This document shows, piece after piece, positions 1 through 12,400 of a stretch of DNA of 64,000 nt. The number at the start of each line of letters is the position of its first letter. Position 1 is the stretch's first letter. The position numbers were made by a program, and so were the translations under genes. The notes under the pieces are model-generated. The model ran no database searches. It saw only the letters and a program-made list of their open reading frames with translations, and was not told where the DNA came from. Origin of the DNA: Cokeromyces recurvatus (taxonomy: Eukaryota; Mucoromycota; Mucoromycetes; Mucorales; Mucoraceae); contig NW_026251393.1 in the NCBI RefSeq assembly GCF_025118155.1, positions 496,001 to 560,000 of the forward strand, in the 5' to 3' direction.

Positions 1-447
1 CAAGATCGAAAAGAGTATATATAACATATTCATATATAATATATCTTGATTTACCTTACTCCTTTTACTATTATAATGTTCCATAGATACTCAATTGCAC
101 TAGAGTGCTATATTCATATGACAGAAAGAGATAGATCAAAGTGCCTTCATATGGTTCGAACTTATCATTTAAATGAAAATCCAGGTGAGAGTCAACTTAT
201 TGAAAGAGGTTGGAGAGATATTCAAAATGAATTAAGTTCACAAAGTCACCAAGATTATATGTAATGTATTCTATTGATGACGTATTACATATCTATTCAT
301 CTTTTTTTTCTTTTAATCAATAATAGAAATGAAGTTTATGCTTTATTAAAATCAGATTACAAGTGTGAACTACAGTCTTTGAATCATACTGGTCCTTATG
401 GCATTAGTAATTATCTAACATCCAAACTTGACAAATATTTATCGTAA
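1..447 (+). CDS. 3' end of an unrecognised protein-coding gene (partial)
   Basis: Only the C-terminal part is in the window. Three coding pieces join in frame: 1-14, 87-260 and 327-447, with introns GTATAT...CCATAG and GTAATG...AATAG and stop TAA at 445-447. The joined tail is about 103 residues, mostly helical-looking and charged, with a segment ERDRSKCLHMVRTYHLNE and the ending SNYLTSKLDKYLS. I do not recognise the family. An A-run of about 20 follows the stop directly. The next gene (EMC3) starts 118 bp downstream on the same strand. The frame continuity across two plausible introns is the main support; the upstream sequence is needed to name it. Confidence 0.55.
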
Positions 448-565
448 AAAAAAAAAAAAAAAAAAAAAGTCCGCTACTGTTGCTCAATTATGATTAACTT
501 GATGTCCTTTTGCTGTATTTTATGTTGTTGCTCTTTTTTTTTTTTTTTTTTAAATAAATAAAACT

Positions 566-1824
566 ATGGCTGATGCGTAAGTCTTTTTTTTTTTCATGTA
601 ATGAACTTATTTGAACATTAATTTAATGCTGATTTAGACAGCGAATGATTTTAGATCCTGGTAATTCATTGGAAATACCAAAATAACGCGAATTAACAAC
701 TTTAATTTTTAGCCATTCGTGATTGGGTTTTGATCCCCATTTTATTTGTCATGGTCTTGGTAGGCATCCTTAGACATCACATTACTATGCTTATTACAGG
801 TGCACCAAAGAAGCCACAATTAAAAGCTATTCGAGAATCGTAAAATGCTACTTTCTTTTTTTTTTTTTTTGCATGTTTATTTATTCATTTATTTATTCAA
901 TAGTAAGGCATTGTTACGTGGTATGCGTTTAAGGATGGTTGGCAACAGTATTCCACAACATGCATTTTCAGTTCGTAAAGCCTATTTAGCAGATGCATTT
1001 GAAAAAGGAAAATATCTTAAAAACCCAGATGCAAATAAAGAGGGGGCACCTCCTATGAACCCAATGTCAGATCCTGATATGATGGAAGGCATGATGGAAG
1101 GAATGAAAAAACAAATAACCAACATGGTGCCCCAAATGATTATTATGGGCTGGATTAACTTTTTCTTTCAAGGATTTATCGTTAGTAAGTGAAATAGTGT
1201 TTGTTTGTTTGTTTATTACACATATTTATTTACCTTTAAATCATCTCTCTTTTCTCTTTAGTTAAACTTCCATTCCCTTTAACGCCCCGATTTAAACAAA
1301 TGTTACAAAGTGGTGTTGATACCCGTGATATGGATGTGACCTGGGTTTCTTCTCTTTCTTGGTATTTCCTCAATTTATTTGGTCTCGGTAGTGTTTTTTC
1401 GTTAATTTTGGGTGATAATAATGGTAAGAATCAATAATAGACATTTTGAAGTCCATTTTTAATATGTATACATTTATATTCATATTTTATAATAGCTGCT
1501 GGAGTTGATATGACTGCTATGAGTGCTATGCCAGGTATGATGCCAGGCATGATGCCAGGCATGGCTCAACCTGGTCAACCTCAAGATTTTAATAAGCTTT
1601 TCCTTGCTGAAAAAGAAAATGTGATGATTACACCTCATGTATGGGATTTAGATGATATTGAAGAAAGATTATTAAAAAAGTATGGTAAACAGCCCACTTC
1701 TAGTAAAAAACCATCAACACCTACTGCTACCACTACTGCTACAGTAATTAATAATAAAGAGCCTACTATACGCGATAAAATAAAAAAAGTGGCAGCACAA
1801 AAGAATCATAATAAACGTCGTTAA
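566..1824 (+). CDS. EMC3: ER membrane protein complex subunit 3 (EMC3/TMEM111)
   Basis: Core membrane subunit of the ER membrane protein complex, an Oxa1/YidC-superfamily insertase that places tail-anchored and multipass proteins into the ER membrane. Six exons join in frame: 566-576, 638-660, 713-839, 904-1184, 1262-1423, 1496-1824. The N-terminus reads [20 protein letters not shown], the typical EMC3 opening, followed by the first membrane helix. Then come the cytosolic stretch with [14 protein letters not shown] and [12 protein letters not shown], the helix [20 protein letters not shown], and [19 protein letters not shown] with the third helix. The C-terminus adds a Met/Gly/Pro repeat and a basic Ser/Thr-rich tail. 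The first exon is only 11 bases, so the start rests on family N-terminal similarity. Confidence 0.93.
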
Positions 1825-2143
1825 ATATGAAGAATTTTTCACATACTCATTTGTTTTTTTTTATTATTATTATTTAACATGTGTATATATTTTAATGGAT
1901 TAACAGAAATGATAGCAGCGTCACATTTATATACATATAAAGTGTGTACAAGTAGAATAAATGTATAAACACGACTTATACTTTTAAAAAAAAGACACTA
2001 GAAGGAAGAATGTTAACACATTATTTATATATGTTGTATGATTGATAGCTTAAAGATAGTTTTAGAAATAAGTATTCAATTCGGAGTTCTTTAATTACTT
2101 TGTAACTTGTCTTGATTTGTAATGAACTTGTTAGCCAATAATA
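1825..2143. other. Intergenic, convergent 3' ends
   Basis: AT-rich gap between EMC3 and the oppositely oriented 421-residue gene. It would hold both 3' UTRs. No gene or RNA seen. Confidence 0.6.
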
Positions 2144-3409
2144 TCATTTATCTTTCTTATCAAACATCTTCCTCCATCTAGTTTTAAGGACTTGTCTAAT
2201 CTGTATCGAATGACGATTTCTTGGAGTGTTGTCTCCTCTGAAGGTATCTGATATCCCTGTTGTTTGTTCGCTCATCGTATCATTCCTCTCATTAAAATAA
2301 TTTTTAAATCGTTTCCTCTTTTTATAAAATGAAAATTTGTATATAATATGTTGGAATTTACTTTTGTTTTCCTTATCTACAAATGGATCATGATCGATGG
2401 ATGAATGATGGAAGCCCTTAGGTGAAGGATGAATGATAGAATAGAAGGGGGCCTCAATCATGCTCATCTTTGTCAAACATGTATAACTACTACTAGGCGT
2501 TATCAATTGTGTAGTAGTAATAGATTGTTGTGTAGGAGGAGTTCTGATGACATCAGACTCAAGGGACAAAGCTGATAATAAATGACTAGAATTAAGATAA
2601 TCAAAAGATGTAGTAGTAGTAGTAGGTAATGATGATATAGATGGGTAGGACAACTTGGATGCAAAGGAGACCAAAGAAGAATTAGGTGAACATAATAATG
2701 GGAAAATAGTGTCTGATAAAGCAGGCTCTTTTCTATGTGTTGTGCATCGATCCATTGGGATTTGATGAGGCTTTAAAGACAATAATGCACTTTCTTCACT
2801 GTTATAGAAAGTAGTGTAATTACTCTCATTTGAGCACATCTCTTCTTGCTGTCGTCGCAAATCAGTCTTCAGTTCCTGATGAATGGCATTCCAATTAACA
2901 TGAAAAACAGGAATAGTAGTAGTATGAGCCATTGGTGTAGTCATTATTTCTTCATCATATGTCTTTTCTTTCGATAGAGAACTAAATTCGTCCTCTATTC
3001 TAGGCATAACAGTAGCAGTCAGAATTATAGGAGTATTGAATATATCATCTTCTAAAAGATGACTCGTTTGATCTTTAGGTATATTATAAAAATTGTGATG
3101 AATAGAAGCATAATGAGGCCGATTATTAAAGGAAAGTGATTTAGCCAATGTAATCTGCTTGTTAGCATTCCATTTTCTTTCTTTTTCTTCCTTATCATCA
3201 TGATATGTCAATAATAAAGGGGATTTTTGTTCTATTATGTTTTCTTTACTATAATTAAAGATACTCATCGTCATATACACATACAAAGCTCCAGTCAACA
3301 AAAGAGTGAGAGGTAATTTGGCAAAAATAAAAACTAATAGAAAAGGACGAATACGATTTGGAATAGACGAAAAAATTGTAAGCATTAGATATAGGATTGT
3401 TTGTATCAT
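2144..3409 (-). CDS. Hypothetical membrane-anchored Ser/Thr-rich protein
   Basis: Uninterrupted 421-codon reading frame on the minus strand with no intron needed. The N-terminus holds two hydrophobic stretches (about residues 1-15 and 22-50, the second ending LLLTGALYVYMTMSIF) separated by a short basic loop. This fits a signal anchor or hairpin. The remainder is hydrophilic and low complexity, rich in Ser, Thr, Asn and Pro, with a basic patch YKKRKRFKNYF near residue 360 and a Lys-rich end (RWRKMFDKKDK). No catalytic motif or known domain is visible. Length and codon use make it a likely gene, but its role is unknown. The low-complexity body looks disordered and could be a regulatory or tethering region. 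Confidence 0.6.
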   Translation of the reverse strand: MIQTILYLMLTIFSSIPNRIRPFLLVFIFAKLPLTLLLTGALYVYMTMSIFNYSKENIIEQKSPLLLTYHDDKEEKERKWNANKQITLAKSLSFNNRPHYASIHHNFYNIPKDQTSHLLEDDIFNTPIILTATVMPRIEDEFSSLSKEKTYDEEIMTTPMAHTTTIPVFHVNWNAIHQELKTDLRRQQEEMCSNESNYTTFYNSEESALLSLKPHQIPMDRCTTHRKEPALSDTIFPLLCSPNSSLVSFASKLSYPSISSLPTTTTTSFDYLNSSHLLSALSLESDVIRTPPTQQSITTTQLITPSSSYTCLTKMSMIEAPFYSIIHPSPKGFHHSSIDHDPFVDKENKSKFQHIIYKFSFYKKRKRFKNYFNERNDTMSEQTTGISDTFRGDNTPRNRHSIQIRQVLKTRWRKMFDKKDK

Positions 3410-4856
3410 TTTAAACAGCTGTATAAAGAAAATGATACAACTATTTTTTTTTTCTGCAAAGAATAAAGAGGTTAATTGAGTAGAGATATTCAGCTACATA
3501 TATATATATATATATAAATATAAGCTTATTAGTATATAATGCTATATTCTACAATATAACAAAATATGACCCTTATACATGTACATTATATAATATGGCT
3601 GTTCCAATATGTGTATAGAATTAAAAAAAAAAGGAGGGGTGAGGAAAGGAGAAGAGAGATTAAAAAGGGAACAAAAGCACGAGAAAGGGCAATATTTATA
3701 AGGTTTAGTTGTAGGAATGCTATATTTTATAAATAAATAAATTGATGTATATTCAGTGTCAATATTTTATTATGCATATCTTGTAAGATGCATTGGTTAG
3801 GCTGATTACTGCATATTTGTCTGCATACTAATAAATAAATAAAAAAAAAAAAACTTATATTCTTGGTATTATATATACGTGGCATGCTACTCTGTCAAAA
3901 GTGTAGTGTAGGGGGTGCTTTAGGCAATAAGTTGAATGGCGACCAGGCAACTATCCAAGGCGTTGATGAATGCATTGATTACATTCAATAAAGGACATAA
4001 GGAGTCAAAGCAATCATATTTATTAAGATAAACGGACGACAATTTTTACAAAATTAATGAATATAACAAAAACTGAGCTTGTGGACTATGTAGTTTTCTC
4101 ACACATAAGCAGGAGAGATTGAATAAAGTACATAATATACAAATATACGTATACATATTTTACACTGTGAACTTATTAGACGTTGTTACTTCTTTTCTAG
4201 ACGAATCAAAAATAAAAGTAAAATGCTATGTTTAATTTTTTTTTTTTTTTGAATAAAATTATGTCTATTCATCAAAGAGGAAGATGCATAAATAAAACCA
4301 AATAATTGAATTATAACTAAATTCCGCGTTATTACTACTGTATTAAAGAAGACCTGAAACTTTTATAATCCACTTATTTAACCAAGAAACATATCATTAT
4401 AAATCAGCCCAAAATATCATTTTCTAATGATAAAGAACAAGGATACCGTTTATATGTGAACTATCAACTTTGAGCATATTTAGTGGTTTTAATTACAATG
4501 ACAATAAGTAGATACTAAACATCTATTGTCATAAATGAAAGTATCATTCATAATCCATAGATTGTTTTAACCTCTTGAATGTTCTATTATAATAAGAAGG
4601 ACTATTTTACGAAACAATCTTTAGAAGCCTAACATTTTTATAAATGAAGATCTAAATATTGTTCGTAGTTAATAACTACTCTTATTATCAATAAACATTC
4701 TGTGCTACCTTCCATCAGCCATTGGAGGCACTATACAGACGGGGCGATTTACAGTGCTGCTCGTAGCCCGGCTTAAAACAGGCTCCCCATATTGCCTCCG
4801 TGTTCGAATATTTAACGTGGTGAACAAGGCGGGCTCCACGGCTACGGCTGATTGGC

Positions 4857-4909
<53 letters not shown>

Positions 4910-6124
4910 AGAAAAAAAAAGAGGGGAAATTAAATATGTGTGCCTTTTTATATCTTTTCATAATGAAGTGTTACACGAGTGACTACTACTTGCATCTTTA
5001 ATATTATAAATGAATAAAAAAAAAATACACGTAAGCATATTCTAATATTTTATTTTCGACTTTGCTTTGAGATAGGTTAATGATATGATTTTGACGAAAA
5101 TGTAAATGAAACAATAAGATTTGCTAAGAATAAAGAAGACCTTCTTAGATTTAAAGATTTAAATGTTCATAGCGCTTATTTGATGACAAAACAAGAAATC
5201 AAAGAATTGTGATTTATAAAATATTGACAGTAATAACAAGAGTAAACCCTCTACACACACAATTTGAACATTGTGTTATCAAGTTATCAAAAAATAAATA
5301 ATTATAAAAACTACAAACACACTAGTTAAGTCAACAAGAATGAACATAAATAAGCTGTAGCCCCTTCTTTTATATTTTATTTGTCCAAGCACTTTAAATC
5401 TGGAGTAATTAACTCTGTTTACCTTATTTTGAATATCGTCGATTCATTATAAAATTTTACTTCATTTTACATTGTGACATTGTCCCTTTTCCAGATGGGA
5501 ATTATGCTTTTCTGTGAAGATTATGATGGGCATGTTGAAATGAGCAATGCATTTCATGTAAATTAAGCATCTATGATTATGTTGCGATAGGTAGAGTGAT
5601 AGGGTAAAGTCATATATGATATGAAAAAAAAAAAAAGTTGTAGTTATATAAAGTATAATATACTGGGAAGAATGAAATAGGCAATATAGGTAGATCAAAA
5701 CTGTATAGTTGCTATTCAAAGTGTCGAAAAAATTATACTAGAATTGACTGAGGCACTCAAATACAAAAATAGGTCATATGATTCTTCTTCCTCCTTCTCT
5801 TCCCTTTTATAGCTTTGCTTTAAAGAAGATTAAAATTAAATAATTAACTATCAAGAGCTTTTATTATGAAGAAGAAAATGTTTAAATAACCAAATAAACG
5901 ACAATGAAATTTTCACCAATCGCCAATTACTTTTTTTGTAACCGCCAATCATTTTTTTTGCAAACCGATAAAATCCACCTTACCAAGTATGAGCAAAGAA
6001 TAAAATCACAAATTAAAAGCATAAATTTAGTCTTTTTTACTATAATTATTCTTTATTGTTTTGTTTTTCTTTTTTTTTCTTTCCTTTTCTTTCCTTTTCT
6101 TTTCAATAATTGTAACATTTCAAA
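3410..6124. other. Gene-poor intergenic stretch with element and possible exon relic
   Basis: About 2.7 kb, strongly AT-rich, with A/T runs and TA microsatellites (for example 3498-3520). It contains the GC-rich element at 4714-4906, listed separately. A short plus-strand open stretch at about 5119-5211 reads RFAKNKEDLLRFKDLNVHSA and then ends in a stop. It has a coding look but no detectable start or partner exon and may be a gene relic. Short open frames elsewhere here have no coding character. The last few hundred bases would contain the DnaJ promoter. Confidence 0.5.
4714..4906 (+). repeat. GC-rich short element with poly(A) tail (SINE- or MITE-like)
   Basis: A roughly 147 bp island of near-balanced GC content stands out from AT-rich surroundings. 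It starts at ATCAGCCA (4714-4721) and ends at TGGCTGAT (4853-4860), an exact 8 bp inverted pair, and is followed at once by a run of 44 A (4863-4906) and an A/G-rich tail. An internal TGTTCGAATAT near 4801 weakly resembles a pol III B box, and GGAGGC/GCCTCC form a further inverted pair. A tailed retroposed SINE is the favoured reading. A small inverted-repeat element or a structured RNA is possible. No copy elsewhere in the window was found by eye. Confidence 0.4.
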
Positions 6125-7342
6125 ATGCCTACAGTAACTAATTACTATGAAGTTTTAAACATTCAATCAGACGCTGATGAACAACAAATTAAAAAAGCAT
6201 ACCGAAAATTAGCCTTAAAATATCATCCTGATAAAAATTCTTCTGCTGATGCAGCTGAAAAGGTTTGTAGTATATAGTTTATAGGGTATATTTATGTGTA
6301 TTCATAATCTTTATATATTTTATATTGATAGTTTAAAACAATCAGGTAAAAAAAAAAAACATTGTCATTAGAGAAAAAAAAAAAAGGAATTTACTTATTT
6401 GTTTTTTTCTTTTTCAGTGAAGCATATGAAATTCTATCAGATCGTAAGCAATGATAATTACACATATAATAAGTGAAATGATGTTAACCCATATTTTCTT
6501 TCTTTATTATATATAGCTGAAAAACGACGTATTTATGATAATCGTGGAAGATTAGATGAAGATGAGTATAATCATTTGTTTGATGGTTTTACGGTAATCT
6601 TATTTATATTACTCCTTTTTTATTTTATTAATCCTATTTTATTATATAGTTCCATAGACCAGAAGATATATTTGCAGAATTTTTTGGTCATATGAACAGT
6701 ATGTTTGGAGGAGACTTGTTTTCTTCTTTTATGATGCCTCCTCCTCCCCCTCCTCCTTCTTTTGGAATGTTTCCTCACCATCCTTTTATGTCTAATAGAG
6801 GAATGGATCATTCATTATTTGGAGGAAACAGCAGTAGCTTTATGCCAATGTTACAACAACAATTTTCTAGTAGTAGTAGCGGTAGTATGAATAGAGGAGG
6901 ATATTCAAAATCAGTAACAACAACGACTCGTAATATTAATGGTGTGATTGAAACAGTTAAGATAACGAAAATTACTGATGAAAATGTAAGTCTAATTCTT
7001 TTTTTTGGAGACTGTTATTATATAGTAATCTTTCTTTTATAGGGAACAAAAGTAATAGAAGAATATGGTAATGGTGTAACTAAAGTAAATGGTATTGAAC
7101 AGCCACCAGCAAGACAGCAGATTGAAAATAATAATATGCTTTATTTACAACAACAACAACAACAGCAGCAGCAGCAGCAGCAAAGATTACTGGATAATAG
7201 AAGGCGTCAAGAACAATACTTGAGACAACAACAACAACAACAACAAATGATGATGCAAGATCCTTACTATTACAGTACTAATAATAATAGTAATAGTAAC
7301 AATAGCAGTAACCCATCATATTATAATCAACATTTATATTAA
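6125..7342 (+). CDS. Class B J-domain co-chaperone (DNAJB6-like)
   Basis: Hsp70 co-chaperone of the Hsp40 family. Six exons join in frame: 6125-6262, 6332-6345, 6418-6443, 6517-6593, 6650-6985, 7043-7342. The J domain occupies about residues 1-75 ([20 protein letters not shown], then the catalytic HPD at 34-36 and YEILSDPEKRRIYD). A Gly/Phe- and Ser-rich middle follows with [20 protein letters not shown] and FGGN-type segments, as in DNAJB2/B6/B7. A Pro run ([12 protein letters not shown]) sits in the middle, and the C-terminus carries long polyglutamine runs and an Asn/Ser-rich tail. There is no zinc finger. The polyQ encoded by CAA/CAG repeats at 7145-7252 is likely length-variable. The 3' end lies 22 bp from the opposing TTL-like gene. 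Confidence 0.9.
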
Positions 7343-7364
7343 ATAAAATCTTCTATTTATTTAA

Positions 7365-8635
7365 CTATAAAGCTAATAATTCCTTTTCAAATACTTTAAT
7401 TAAATTTTCATCTATCACTTCTTCTTGACTATCTGTAAAGTAAGGTTCAATTACTACACGATGAGTTGCTTCAAATAATTCTTGAATAATATATTGTAAT
7501 TTATCGCCTGTTTGTTTGAAATCTGGGAACTAAATCATATATACACCAAATTAATATACTTCTTCTACTACTCTTATTACTTTTTACTACTTACTGCATT
7601 GGCTTCTAGGAAATATACATTTAATTCTTGATCTACAAGAAAATCAACTCCAAATAATTCAAACGCATTAGGCATAGCTTGAAAAGTCGTCATTTCACTT
7701 GTACAAGCATCAAATACATCTGCTAAAATATGTTTCATTTGCTCAAAGAGATGATTTAAATCCTTCTTTGGTAAATCTAATTCCCAAAATAATTTTACAG
7801 ACGCCTTTTCATCAAATCCTTCTTCTCCTTGTTGAATACATGTATTTGTCAAATGAATCAAGTTATCTTCTAAATTACTCGTATTATAGGGTTTCATAGC
7901 AAATAGAGCTAACATGGGCTTATATAAATAGACTTGAATGTTGGATTTGGCTAACACATAGGCACGTATGTGAAATTTACGTCCATTAACAAGTAAAGGA
8001 TGTTTAATATAACGTTGAATAACCCACTCACGTACTTGTGATAAATCTTCTCGACCATCGTCTTCTTCTTCTTCTTCTTCTTCTTCTTCCTCCTCATCTG
8101 ATTCTGGCTCTTCAAACATAGCACGTAACTGCTCAAGTGAATTAAATACTTTAATACCGGCTGCTTTATTAGCCATACTAGGCTTAATAATAAACATGTG
8201 TTCGCTACCTTCTTCATTTAAATCACGTTCAACTTCATATACCTCATTCATGGCTTCTTCAAAATAATCAACATGATCTAATTCAAACAACCAAGTCTCG
8301 GGAATAGCTTGTTTCAAAATACTTGTAGGATTCTTTGATAGGTATTTAGATACGTTATAAGCAAATTGTGACTTACGAATTAACCCTTTACGAATACAAT
8401 AAGCATTAGCTAGTGTTTGTTGAGGGTTTTTAGCCAAGTTTTGCCAATTGATCAATTCATATTCAAGCCACTGAAGTTGATGCATAGATGATGGATCTAC
8501 TTGTTTCTCAGCATTATCTTCAGGTACATCTTCATCAATGGTCCAATTGATTTTTGAAGAATTTTCAAGCGCTCTTATCACAGCTCTATGAGTATAAGGT
8601 TCATCTAAATGAACCTGAGCTTTTAAGGACAACAT
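7365..8635 (-). CDS. Tubulin-tyrosine-ligase (TTL) domain protein
   Basis: ATP-grasp-fold protein of the TTL family; members ligate amino acids to tubulin or other protein tails. Two exons, 8635-7595 and 7529-7365, joined at the conserved stretch YFLEANA|FPDFKQTGDK. Visible motifs are FIIKPSMANKAAGIKVF (nucleotide loop), WVIQRYIKHPLLVNGRKFHI, HLTNTCIQ and FELFGVDFLVDQELNVYFLE (metal/ATP-binding acidic residues). An acidic Glu run of about 13 residues sits between the loop and the REWVIQRYI strand, encoded by a TTC/CTT repeat at 8059-8095. The architecture without extra domains resembles fungal TTL proteins such as yeast Pby1-type TTL regions. The substrate cannot be told from sequence. Confidence 0.85.
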
Positions 8636-9461
8636 TTTTTTTTAAACAAATACTAAGAGAAAAAAAAAAGGAATCAAAAAAAAAAAAAAATAAAAAATAA
8701 AGATAAAAAATAAAGATAAAAAAAAATAAAAAGATAAAATGGAGTCACGATAATAGCATAAAGATAATAGGACTAGGATGATCATTCTACTTTTAAAACT
8801 ACATTTTTTTATCAGAGCTCTTAAGAAAGGAAATAGATCTGTCTATATCCTTTGTTACTCTCAATTAAGCTTCAAACTTTATTCCAACTTATCGACAAGA
8901 GTGTTATTTATTAGATAACCAAAATGAATGGTTACTTTGAAGGAAAGGAATCCGTTGAGAACAAAGTCTTTTTTTTTTACAGATTTAATAAACTAATGTA
9001 CAGTCTTATTTATTTCTTTTATTTTGATAACTTATTACAAAAAAACTGTCAATGACGAGACCTTATTGTTCTTTAGCAATATAATTAACAAAATTTTGCC
9101 ATAAATAAGAAATATAATATCAAGGTGGAAAGGAAAATGTAAAGATTTTGTTAGCTTTACTGGTATTTTAATAGATATTTTTTGTATATTAAATATCGAT
9201 TATATTAATGTATAAACAATGACATTTGTAGGTAAGGAAATGAACCAATAATTACAGAGGAATATAACTAGTAATGTAGAAAAAGAAGAACTTGTTATGC
9301 AAATAATAGTAGATTTATTAATAAAAATAAAATAAAATAAAGGCCAATTCTTATTATTTCTTTTAATAACAAGCCACAAAAATTTTAAACATTCAAATGC
9401 TGCTTATTTAATATAGTTTATCCAAGTCTTTTTTTTTATTATTATTATTGTTCTTATTGAA
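8636..9461. other. Intergenic, divergent upstream regions of TTL-like gene and ELP2
   Basis: 826 bp, AT-rich, with A-runs close to the TTL-like start. No gene-like frame, RNA gene or repeat family is seen. It should hold the promoters of both flanking genes. Confidence 0.6.
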
Positions 9462-12400
9462 ATGGTCAAAGTTTCTTCAGAATTCATTTCTATTGGATGT
9501 AACAAAACCACACATGCAGCATGTTGGGGTAATAGTGGTCTTGTTGCATTCGGTGCTGATGCTTTGATCGCTCTTTATTCTCCTTTAGTATGTATTAATG
9601 TTAAAGGAAGAAGAAATTAATTAATTGTTTATTTTTTATATATTTATACATGTAGAATGAACATAGCAAAGGCATCCTAGAAACATTACCGGGACACAAG
9701 GCTCGTGTTATTTGCGTAAAGTTTATTGAAAGAGGTAATGTTGCGCAATTAAATTACAACTAAACTTAAACTAATCAATAATTAGGCTGTGAAGGAAACA
9801 TGAGAGATGTCGCATTAATATCCGGATCAGCTGATAATACAGCCAAAATTTGGAAAATGGACTTGAATGGAAAGGTTAGATATAACAAAAGTCATCGAAT
9901 AGAGAAATTATTTACAAAGAGGGGAAAAAAAAATTGACAGCAAATCAATATTCTTTATTTTATTTTATTTTAGTGGATTAATTCTGCAACTTTAGAAGGG
10001 CATGCGGGTGCAGTTGAGACTATTGCATGTATGCGTGCTCATTCTATTGAGGAAGAAATAGATTTGATTATTACAGGTTCAGCAGATGGTACCATTCGTG
10101 TTTGGGAACGTCGCATTATAGATGAAATGAAAGGTTAGATTAATACGATGTGATTTATAGTTAAAAATCTAAAAAAAAAAATGTATGTATTTAGATGAAG
10201 TAACATGTAAGCAGATTATACACAATGGAAATAAATATCCGATGTCTTTGGCTTTATCTTACCTGCCTAACAGTAAAAGTAAATATATTAAAAAACATAT
10301 ACTATGTTTATATATAAATGTATATGGCTTATATAATATTTGTTTTATTAGCTCCTATTATTGCTAGTGGACATACAGATAAATTAATTTCGATTTATGT
10401 TTATCAGAATGAAACGAAGCAATTTGAAAAGGTACATATTTTACAGGGCCACGACAACTGGGTTCGTGATCTTTCTTTTGCCACGTATACTGGATCAGAT
10501 ATTGAAAGCCCCAATAATTTGTTTAAAAGAGGAGATTTGATGTTGGCAAGTGCAAGCCAAGATAAATATATTCGTCTATGGAAGATTTCTGCTCACATAC
10601 CGTCAAATACAGAAACAAAAACTGACAAAACCAATTATGATACAAGTGATTTATCTGAGGCATTGAAGGAGAGTTCATTGTAAGTATGTACTGTTAGTCT
10701 TATAAATATTTAAATTCATCATGTGTGTGTTTGTAGGGATGAAGAACAATTAAGTACAAAAACTCATATTATTAATGTAAACTCACAGCAATACTCGCTC
10801 ATGTTTGAAGCTTTATTAATGGGTCACGATGATTGGGTATTCAGCGTAGAATGGCAGAGACCTTATTTACAAGCAACAAAGGAAGGTAAACAACGTTTAA
10901 TTCAACCTATGCGTTTGCTTTCTGCATCCAGTGATAAATCTATGATGATTTGGAGCCCTGATGTCAATACAGGTGTTTGGGTGAATGAAGTACGTATGGG
11001 TGACATTGGCGGTACTTCGTCTTTAGGCTTCTGTGGTGCTCTATTCTCTCCTAATGGCAAACATGTCATCTCTCATGGTGCTAATGGTGCATTCCATTTA
11101 TGGAAAGATATTTCAGCATCTAAAGATGAAACTAACTGGACTCCTCAAGTTGCTATTAGCGGTCATTTCAAGTCTGTTGAAAGTCTGTGCTGGGATCCCA
11201 AGTCTAGATTTTTAGTCTCGGTTAGTTTAGATCAAACAACAAGATTGTTCGCTCCTTGGAATAGAGAAGTGAATGGGGAAAAAATCACAACGTGGCATGA
11301 AATGGGTCGTCCTCAAGTTCATGGTTATGATATCAAATGTCTTGCCTTTGTTCATGATTGGCAATTTGTTAGTGGTGCAGATGAAAAAGTATTGCGTGTC
11401 TTTAATGCACCTCGTACTTGTGTTGAAAGTTTAATGAACTTAACAGGAGATAAAACGATGATGGAGAACACTGAAAATTTGCCAGTTGGAGCCAACTTAC
11501 CTGCCCTTGGTCTATCTAATAAAGCAGTTTTTGAAGGTGATGATGTAGGCGAAGAAGGTGAAGAAGGAAACGATAACCATTTAGGTAATCACTCAACTAC
11601 TACAGTAACACCAGAAATACTTGCACAAGTGATGCAGCATCCACCTTTTGAAGAACAGTTAATTCAGCATACATTATGGCCAGAAACAGAGAAATTATAT
11701 GGTCATCTTTATGAATTGATTTGTGTCGATTCAACCAAGGATGGTAAATTGATTGCATCTGCCTGTAAAGCTGCTAATTCAGAGCATGCAGTGGTTAGAT
11801 TGTTTAATACAGACAACTGGAAAGAAGTGAAAACAAAGATTGATGCTCATGCACTTACTGTTACCCGTGTCCGATTCTCTCATAATGATCAATGGTTACT
11901 TACTGTTTCTCGCGATCGTCTCTGGTCTCTTTCTAAACGCAATGAAAATCACGATACACCTTATAAATTAGTTGCAAAGACAAAGGCACATGCACGTATC
12001 ATTTGGGATTGTTCATGGAGTCACGATGATAAGTTATTTGTCACCGGTTCTCGTGATAAGACCGTTAAAATTTGGACTCAAACTGACTCTGAACAGCCTG
12101 TTAAATGGGATTGTATTGCTACTATTAAGTGTGCAGAAGCTGTTACTGCTGTGGATTTTGCACCTATTGCAATTGATAACAAGTAAAGATCATAAATAGA
12201 TAAAGAACCTCGAAACACTAATAACTTGTTTTTATTATTATTAGGTATGTGTTAGCAATTGGTTTAGAAAATGGTCGTATTCAGTTGTTGTCAAGTGCAA
12301 ACATGCAAGAAACAAATAAATGGGAATTATGGTATAATTTAGAGGAAGGGTAAGCTATATACAAATATAGATATTTACGTACAAAAAAGACAGTCATTAG

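Noticed and set aside
4700..4862. tRNA gene in the GC-rich element
   Set aside because: Only a B-box-like string is present; no acceptor, D or anticodon stems could be folded.
5462..5719. 85-codon minus-strand frame
   Set aside because: Homopolymer-rich, Tyr/Phe/Ile-biased composition expected of AT-rich noncoding DNA; no conserved motif.
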